Source: Cucumis sativus (taxonomy: Eukaryota > Streptophyta > Magnoliopsida > Cucurbitales > Cucurbitaceae). Taken from it: 64,000 nucleotides of DNA. The DNA is taken from positions 21,765,498 through 21,829,497 of the forward strand of contig NC_026660.2 of assembly GCF_000004075.3 (NCBI RefSeq), given 5' to 3'. The translations under genes and the position numbers were made by a program. Numbering within the stretch: position 1 is the stretch's first letter; each line of letters begins with the position of its first letter. Under the pieces are notes generated by a model, which saw nothing but the letters and a program-made list of their open reading frames with translations, did no database searches and had not been told where the DNA came from. Shown here piece by piece: positions 56,767 to 64,000 of this stretch.

Positions 56767-59150
56767 CAAGAGTGTGTAGCTAGCTAGCCATTATTGGAGA
56801 CACGTAATTGAGGTTTAATTGCATTATATACGTATTTCAAAGAAAAGGATCAAATTAACCTAGATGCATGATAGCTAAACAAACAGATCGATGTTTGAGA
56901 GGAAACCTAGTTGTGATACTTTCTTCAAGGTATTAATGAGAATACGATCAAACTACCACATTTTTGCCAATAAAACATCTTCATGAGTATGAAGTTTTTT
57001 GAATAAACTCAAAGACAAAGTTAAAGAATATATATCACTTAATTACTTTCAAAGTGAATAATATCATACTATTGTAGATATATAAATAGAGGATTTATCG
57101 TGATCACAATAAAAAAATTCTAATACTATATAAACTATCCAAAATCTAATAATAAGCAACAAAAAACGTCCAAAATTCTCACCAAAATACAAGACTCCTA
57201 TCAAAATAAATATTGATCCCATCCATAAGAACTAACACTCACAAAATTAGCATTAACTATTTGCAATTGTCAAGCATGCACAAAAGCCTAACATCTTTTT
57301 CTCTTGTTTAACGGCTTTCATGACATGTAACACATTTTTGTTCAATAGTTCAAGTTTTAACACACATGAAGTAACTAATCTCATGAACGCGAAAAATTGT
57401 AAAAGAAAAAAACCGTCACAATAGAGCCTGCAATTTTGCATCAATGAATGCATGAGAGAAAACTGACAAATGTACTTCAAATCTATAAGCAACGCTTAAA
57501 AAAGACATGCAGATATTCAAATCCACTAATAGCTATTATAAGAAACCGACATTTTAACAGTTGTACTTCATTGAGTAATTTGTTCTATCTCGACGTGAAC
57601 ATGCAAGAAATCCAGAAAGAAAAGTAACGGCTTTCCAAGAAATTCCTCCATGAACGACAACTTATCTTGCTAGTCGAATAATTGAACTTGTTTCTTAATT
57701 TAGCTAGCAAAATCGGGAGAAAATCAAGAAAGTAACTATGAATACGAATTTAGAGAGAAAAACCCATAAATCACTTACAGTTTCACACTAATTTGATCTT
57801 TCTAAGAAATTTCTTAAATACAATAATATATATATACACACACATATACATATATATAAAAGCTAGTTTTGTTAATACCACAAAGAAAAAGGCCATCAAT
57901 GTCAAAGAAATAAATAGGGGAATCCCATTTGTTCCCTGTCCCTATTATTTTTGTTGTATTTTCTTTTGGAAGAGAATGAGGATCAAACCTTCTGAATCTT
58001 CTCTCTCTTTCATATATATATATATGTTCATTTGAAAACACCTCGAGAATATTTGGATAAATTGTGGAGAGGCTCAACATTTTTTCCTACTAACTCACTT
58101 CAACTTTCCACTTTCATATTTCTATTAATTTCATCCATAAATTGATGATTGGGTATCTCATTCCTATAGTTGTTAGGACTAATCAAAAGATCTTTCAAGT
58201 ACTACTAATAATAACAATAATAACGTTAGGGTTAAAACGTATTGTTAGGTCAACATAAGTTCAGCTCAACTGATACTTGTATGTATCTATGAACAGAAGA
58301 TCTTGTTACTTTTTAAAATGAAAATTATTTAAAAATTAATTCGTTTATGTGTAAAGAAAGGAAAACATGAAACTAAGGTGCAACCTAATTAATTGCATCT
58401 AAATATTATCCATTGGTTCACAACTAAGGGTGAGCATGATAGACCGAAAACAAGTCGACCAACCAAACCAAAGTTAATCGATTTGAAAACAAGAGGGGTC
58501 GATTTTGAAAAGTTTCAGATAGAAATTTGTTAAAAAGTATTTTAAAATGTTAAACGGACTAAGTAACCCTTACTAATTGATATCGATGTTAGTTTGATAC
58601 TTTTACTAAACCGACCAATGATAACCCCTACTCATAGCATCTTGTTAACACTTTTCATCTTTACTTGTCACAAAAAAATTGGTTGAAAAACAATACAATT
58701 ACTTTATATATCCATACCTAAAAAGAAAAGGAATGTTTTGAAATAAAGCGTAATGAAACTTTACTTTTTATCAAGGATAAACAACAGTAGACACCTCTAC
58801 TAGTTTGGTGATAACTAAAGTCGAATATAAAAAAATGACATTTAGTTCCACGAGTCTACAAGTTGATGAATGGAATTTGATGATTAATTGTTGTTAAGGT
58901 TTTAAAGGTGAAAATAAAATTAACATTCTGTCCCAAAAAAAGGGGATGTAGAAATATCTTAACTAAGAAACAATGGTGGCAAAACCAACAGCATACAAAG
59001 GATTTTCTTGGTTGGATATTTTTTTCCCTCTTTGTGATAAACTCTACATTTTATTCCATACTTTGTTTTATTGTGTCAAAAACAAAACACACATCATTTT
59101 TCCCAAAAAGAAATAAAATTATAAAATAAAATTGGTCCAATTCAAGTGGT
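56767..59150. other. AT-rich spacer upstream of the FAF gene
   Basis: No supportable gene. It includes (TA)/(CA)n at about 57824-57860, (TATA)n near 58010-58025, and a SINE-head-like piece at 58250-58285 (GTCAACATAAGTTCAGCTCAACTGATAC, A-box-like, plus strand). The last part approaches the FAF promoter. Confidence 0.45.
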
Positions 59151-59234
59151 AACCAAAAGGAACCACCAAAAATCAAATTAAAAAAAAAAGAAAAAGAAAA
59201 ACCCCACTTTGTCACTTTTTGAAGCCCTACAAAT

Positions 59235-59264
59235 TCCCCCCTCCCCCCCCTTCATTCTTTCACC
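59235..59264 (+). promoter_or_regulatory. C-rich/CT-rich leader of the FAF gene
   Basis: CCCCCCTCCCCCCCC followed by TTCATTCTTTCACC directly precedes the uORF. It is a pyrimidine-rich element typical of plant 5' leaders. No clear TATA box was identified. Confidence 0.4.
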
Positions 59265-59321
59265 ATGCCCTTCTCCTCCAATTCCCCTCTTCAACCCTCT
59301 TCTCATAAACCTTCTTTTTAA
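59265..59321 (+). promoter_or_regulatory. uORF of 18 codons ending on the FAF start codon (TAATG)
   Basis: The upstream ATG at 59265 (context CACCATGCC, A at -3) encodes MPFSSNSPLQPSSHKPSF. It stops with TAA at 59319-59321, whose last A is the A of the main ATG. The main ATG has T at -3 and is weaker except for G at +4. The one-base overlap suggests that FAF translation may depend on leaky scanning or on reinitiation after the uORF. Confidence 0.65.
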
Positions 59322-60094
59322 TGGCGACCATGGTTTACAGAACCTTACAATCATGTCTCGACTCTAATCTCGTCGACCAAAGAACCCTCATTTTCCCTCC
59401 CTTTGATCTCCCTTTAAAACCATCTTTTCCCGATTCTTCTAAAACCTTGATTCATTCCGATTCCGATCAATGCCAGATTCAAACTAATTCTCCCCCCAAT
59501 TCCGGCGCCTCTACTGGAGGATGGAATTTCCTTCAATCCCTCGATGCCGACCACACTCCGGTGAGTAAACCGGAATCTGTTTATGTTCATCCACTTGCTA
59601 AACGGTTTAACCCAACTGGCCTGAGCGACAAGAGCTTGAAACTATGTACTGAAAATTTGGGTAATGAAACCGGGAGTGATATAATTGAGAATAATATTTT
59701 CTCGCCGGAGACTGACGATGAGGATTTGCAGAGGAAATGGGAAAGAAAATCCCATTCTTATTCTAATTCTCATTCTCATTCTCATTCCCATGAGTTTCCG
59801 CCTCCGTTGACAACAATTAGTGAAACAGAGTCGTTTAGGGTGATGCCCCACAGGGAAGAAGGGAGGCTGATAATTGCAGCGGTGAGAGCTCCGGCTAGGC
59901 TGCCGTGTTTTCAGGCGGAGAGAAGCGAGGGTCGATTGAGGCTCTGTTTTGTGAAAACAGAGGAAAGTGAAGAAATGGACGGCGGCGATGAGGTCGGAGA
60001 AGAAACAGAGACGGTGGTGATGATGAAGAACGAAGGAAATGGAGAGAACAATGGACGAGTAAATTTGGAGCAATTTAGTATTGCTTCTTTTTAA
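59321..60094 (+). CDS. FANTASTIC FOUR (FAF) family protein
   Basis: Single exon, 257 aa, no signal peptide. FAF proteins are plant-specific nuclear/cytosolic regulators that limit shoot meristem size through the WUSCHEL-CLAVATA circuit and influence flowering. The FAF domain occupies about 158-212: EFPPPLTTISETESFRVMPH (158-177), REEGRLIIAAVRAP (178-191) and CFQAERSEGRLRLCF (196-210). Upstream are GWNFLQSL (67-74), YVHPLAKR (88-95), a conserved-looking SPETDDED (128-135) and an (SH)n run (about 145-157). The acidic region DGGDEVGEETE (220-230) follows, and the protein ends NLEQFSIASF. Intronless structure, length and motif order match FAF1-4-type proteins; the specific paralogue cannot be assigned. 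Translation is probably modulated by the abutting uORF. Confidence 0.9.
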   Translation: MATMVYRTLQSCLDSNLVDQRTLIFPPFDLPLKPSFPDSSKTLIHSDSDQCQIQTNSPPNSGASTGGWNFLQSLDADHTPVSKPESVYVHPLAKRFNPTGLSDKSLKLCTENLGNETGSDIIENNIFSPETDDEDLQRKWERKSHSYSNSHSHSHSHEFPPPLTTISETESFRVMPHREEGRLIIAAVRAPARLPCFQAERSEGRLRLCFVKTEESEEMDGGDEVGEETETVVMMKNEGNGENNGRVNLEQFSIASF

Positions 60095-61011
60095 ATGTAT
60101 AAAAAGAAAGTCTTTCAAGTTTAATTTGTACTTTTTTTTCATCCACAAAACTTTAAGTTTAGTCTCTTTTTTCGTCTTATTTAAATCAAAATCTTTTCCA
60201 ATCATACCATCTACGAATCGAGGGATAGATAATAATCGAACATCACAAAGGAAAACAATCGCTAATTTAGTTCGATAATCTATACAATCATCGAAACTCA
60301 AAAAAAGAATTTGAAATCACTTTTTACTTTTATAGTTCAATCTTTTGCTTCGAGTATTTCATATCAAACATTTCTCCAAGGCTGACTTCTAGTTTTATTC
60401 TTATTGAAGTCCAAAAAGAAAATCACACCTCAAAGAATTTTTTACTAAAAGTTGAAAAGTTGGAACATTGATGAATTTGCAACACTATCCTTACTTCTTT
60501 GTTAACACGTACTTATGTGAGTTGAACTAAGATTATTTTGATGTAACGATGTAAACACTCAAATGTTAAAAGAAAAATTAACAATCCAATCGAAGTAGAA
60601 AGTTAGTGATATATTTGAAAATTTTTAAAACAATAAAAGAAGTGAATGCGATGGTCAACATGGACAAAGATTGTAAATTTGTTAATTTGAATTTTTATAG
60701 GGAACAAGAACTTGACTTTGAACTAGCACAAAATGTACTTATCTATTTCTTTGTTGTCTTCTTTTTACAACATTAAAGTGCAAATATTGAACTAATAATC
60801 TCAAATTTGATAATACAAATTAATAGACAATACAATATTTTTATTAGCTAAGCTAACACTAACTAACCTAAGCTCGAATAATTACTAAAAATTAAGTTAA
60901 AACAATAATAAAGTGAAAATTAAAATTAAAAAATAAAGTAATTAAAAATATCATAAACTATTCCAAAATATAATTATATATTAATTTTCTTTTAAAAATG
61001 GTAGATTTTAC

Positions 61012-61107
61012 AAAATATTTACAACTTATAGCAAATTCAATTATTCATAGTTATTGGTACGGTACAGTGATAAAATCCAAAATTTTGATGTAGCTTGTAA
61101 ATATTTT
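61012..61107. mobile_element. Foldback MITE, about 96 bp, copy 1
   Basis: The left arm AAAATATTTACAACTTATAG then CAAATT pairs with the right arm, whose reverse complement is AAAATATTTACAAGCTACAT then CAAAATTTT. The left arm is almost identical to the arms of the element at 62486-62585. Confidence 0.6.
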
Positions 61108-62485
61108 AATTTATTTTATTATTTTTAAAAATGTCTCTTATAATTACGTATAACTATCATTTAATTCTATATTATAACTTATAAGATCACGTGTTTGTAA
61201 TACACAACGATAGAACTCAAATGTCTAATCTACTTCTTCCTTTCTCTATTCTTGTGTTGTTTATTTATTATTATTTCATAATAATAACATTATGTTTTAA
61301 TATTTTGACTTTTTATTTTCGTTGTTGGTTTCACATATATCCTTTTTGTTTTTGTTCTCAATTCCTTTGTCTTGTAGTTCATGATTCGCCACACATTGAC
61401 AACCTTTTTTTAATTTCTTTTTTCTCTCTCTCATCTTAAAAGTAAAAACACATTAATTATAAATTTTCTTATTTTTTTTAACACAAAATAAATATATTTT
61501 TTTATTTTAGGAGAGTCTATAAAAAAAATAGCAAAGAATATTAGGATAATAGAATCAATTTTATCTACAACTTTTAAATTATAAAAATGACAAATTAAAA
61601 AGTAGATTACCGTCTAATTATCTTCGATTACTAGTTATATTTGTCAAATTTGTAATATACAAAAAAAAATTGTTATAAACTGTTGTCATAGAATGCAATT
61701 TTTTTATATTTTATATAAACTTCAAACTTTAGTTGAATTAAACTAAGTTTAAGATTAAGCTTGATTTATTCAAACAACCATGTAAGACTAAACTAAATAA
61801 AAATTCATAACATAATTATCATCTTAGCATAATTCAAATGAATAAAACATTATGTTCTCAAATATATAAATTATAATAACATATCTTGTCCACTTAAATT
61901 AATTACCATTTGAAATTATTTCACCATATTTTATAAATTATAAAAGTATTAAATTTAAAAGTTAATAACTATATAATATCTCTCTAATAACTTTTCGATA
62001 GTCATTTGATATTACTATTTACTTGTTATATTTGTGGTATCGGCAATATGCAAAAAGAAGAAGTATCATGAATTGTTTTTTCTAAATATTTTTGTTATCT
62101 TCTGCAATTTTTTTTTTATATTACCCTTTTTATTTATTTGGATTATAGTTTATTGTTTGGTTGAAATTAAACCTAAAGTACTTAAATATACATATTTATT
62201 ATATAATTTTATTTTTCCTTTTTGGAAAAGTTTATTTTATACTTAAAATTGTTGTATAGAATTTAATTGATAATTTAATGCGATGAGGATGACGTTATTT
62301 TCCTTTGTCTACTTTGAAGCTTTGGAATAGATAATGAAAACGAAACTTCTACCTCCTCTTCTTCTCCAAGTGGCAATATTATAATAACATCTTTTTCTTT
62401 CATTTTATTATTATCACCTTTTTTCTCTTTCACTCATAAATTTTTTTAGAGAATTTAAATTTTACAAGCTATAGAATAATAAATT

Positions 62486-62585
62486 AAAATATTTACAAGT
62501 TATAGCAAAATTTTGATAGTCTTCTATCATTAGAACACATTAATCACTATCAATGATAAAATTTGCTATAAGTTGTAAATATTTT
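62486..62585. mobile_element. Foldback MITE, about 100 bp, copy 2
   Basis: The left arm AAAATATTTACAAGTTATAG then CAAAATTTT pairs with the right arm (reverse complement AAAATATTTACAACTTATAG then CAAATTTT). The arms are about 28 bp and nearly perfect. The interior holds GATAGTCTTCTATCATT and ATCACTATCAATGAT words also found at about 62730-62800. Confidence 0.7.
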
Positions 62586-62654
62586 GTAAAATTTGCTATT
62601 TTTGAAAATTCTTATAAATTAAATGTCATTCTTTTGTTTAACAAACTTAATTCA

Positions 62655-62810
62655 ATTACTATAAAGATAAATTATAAAAAATAGCAAATTTTACAATATA
62701 TATATATAACAAAACTTTCAGATTCTATCAATAATGATATTAATAGTCACTGATATGCTTCTATCAATGATATTAATAGACAGTGATAGAAGTCTATCAA
62801 TCAAGTTTAA
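62655..62810. repeat. Partial relative of the foldback family
   Basis: Contains AAAAAATAGCAAATTTTACAATA at the left, then two GATATTAATAG(T/A)CA(C/G)TGAT blocks, and ends GATAGAAGTCTATCAATCAA. It shares words with 62486-62585 and 11390-11480. The right arm is missing or diverged. Confidence 0.4.
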
Positions 62811-64000
62811 GCCTCCTTGCCATGTGAATAATCCTATACTGATTATTTTCTTTTGCTAAAAAAACTGCCTAAATTTCTTATTAATGCATTCATTTTGTAT
62901 TTAGTTATATTTGGTGATATAATAAAAATACTCATCCCTTAAATATGTTGATGTCAAATCTATTAATAAGGATAAACATGTATAAAAGTATTGACATGTC
63001 AACAAAAAAATTTAAAACTTCATCACGAACATTTTGTTTTTATCAAAGAAGGCGTTTTGGATACAAGTCATCCTAACATTATAATAATAATTATAATAAT
63101 AATCTCTTGCTCCAATAATTAGTATTTGTAATTTATATTATTTTTTTAAATACAAAGTTTATTATATATTTTTTTAAATTAAAATAATTTATACTTCAAA
63201 AAAATTAAAATAATCTATACTAGAAATATAAACTATTGTTATTGTAATTCGAGTATAGTAATTTAAACCTTATTTTACTAGTATTTTAAATGAGTCAACC
63301 TTCCTTCCATTTTGAATAATTACCAACAAAATTCATTTGGTGTAAAAATGTATTTGCCAAACTTTGGGACACATTATGTAAATGGTCAATTTCCCATAGG
63401 CTATTGAGATTGAAAGCAATCTAACGTCAAATCAAGTGATAAATACAAAAATTCAACAGTACCTTAAATTCTAAAAAAAAACAAAAAAAAAAAAAATTAC
63501 AAATTCCATCAATTTTTTTAACTTAATTAACATCTATCTTTCTTTCTTTCTTTTTCTAATAAGCACAAACAATTACGACCTTGACACTCCGAGAAATTTG
63601 GATGTTAAGTAAAAGGCAATTCTAGAGCTACTATGTTTTGCCACCACATGAGCAACATGATTCTAGTCTATGTGCATGACACAAAAAGATCGATAATAAA
63701 GAAAAGGACGAAGTCATGCATCATATATATATTCAAAATCAATTCTAGAACCTCTAAAGATGGTTCCAAAAAAAAAAAGGTTAATCGTGTTGGTTGAATC
63801 CGACTATAATAAGAAAACAATAAATCATTCATCTAGGATTTATATTTTTCATTCTTCTTGAAAAAAACAATAAATCAAGCTATGTATATACACACTCTTT
63901 TTAATTTTATTTATATATATGTAAGTATTTGGATGAGTTTTCATAAACCTTCACTAATTTTATGCAACAAACCCATCTAACCCTATAATATTTAAGTGTT

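Larger units (their letters stand above)
60095..64000. other. AT-rich region with small foldback elements, no gene
   Basis: 60095 to about 60300 is the FAF 3' UTR. Beyond it are at least two copies of a foldback element of about 100 bp (61012-61107 and 62486-62585), related fragments at about 61570-61690, 61930-62060 and 62655-62810, homopolymers, and TTTC repeats near 63540. No open frame with ordinary composition is seen to the right edge. Confidence 0.5.

Noticed and set aside
59642..60301. 219-codon antisense frame over the FAF gene
   Set aside because: The FAF domain is unambiguous on the plus strand. The antisense peptide is His/Arg-rich because of the (SH)n codons.
1..64000. CRISPR arrays, bacterial operons, phage genes or organellar insertions
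   Set aside because: No regularly spaced identical repeats, no Shine-Dalgarno-led gene runs, and no plastid or mitochondrial coding sequence were recognised. All genes are plant nuclear in structure.

Overview
This window looks like nuclear DNA of a eudicot plant. The genes are intron-rich with GT-AG boundaries, the spacers are very AT-rich and full of small inverted-repeat elements, one nuclear-type tRNA gene is present, and every recognised protein belongs to a plant or general eukaryotic family. Codon use and repeat style suggest a cucurbit (Cucumis-like), but that is an inference from overall resemblance only. There is no sign of bacterial, viral or organellar coding content.

Layout from left to right. 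Positions 1-128 (-) hold the first coding exon of an unrecognised gene. 3687-9804 (-) is a six-exon cyclin-T1-like gene with a long low-complexity N-terminal extension. 15907-16989 (+) is a single-exon BKI1/MAKR-type receptor-kinase regulator. 23529-23602 (+) is tRNA-Val(AAC). 26284-27066 (+) is a single-exon DUF1645 protein. 28438-32135 (-) is a nine-exon secreted malectin-like/LRR protein without a kinase. 34126-40913 (-) is a twelve-exon SWI/SNF ATPase of the CHR12/CHR23 type. 42297-47911 (-) is a thirteen-exon kinase-associated protein phosphatase (KAPP; membrane anchor, FHA, PP2C). 59321-60094 (+) is a single-exon FANTASTIC FOUR (FAF) protein. I resolved the exon structures by hand. Every junction keeps the frame, and predicted lengths (378, 519, about 1094 and 580 aa) fit the families.

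The long gene-poor stretches (about 11.2-15.6, 17-26, 48-59 and 60.1-64 kb) hold degraded mobile DNA: tRNA-derived SINE pieces, foldback MITEs of about 100-260 bp, an LTR remnant apparently nested in a larger element with inverted ends, and tandem duplications. No transposase or reverse transcriptase frame survives.

Functionally, three genes touch receptor-kinase signalling at the plasma membrane (BKI1-like inhibitor, KAPP, malectin/LRR ectodomain protein). Two are general nuclear regulators (cyclin T for P-TEFb-type kinases, CHR12 remodeller). One is a meristem-size regulator (FAF). Plant genes are not organised in operons, so this proximity may be chance. I found no convincing new multi-gene system. 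The most unusual items are a motif shared by the BKI1-like and DUF1645 proteins, a uORF ending exactly on the FAF start codon, an orphan 45-codon exon-like block at 27.6-27.7 kb, and a GC-rich promoter-like island at 49.4-49.6 kb.
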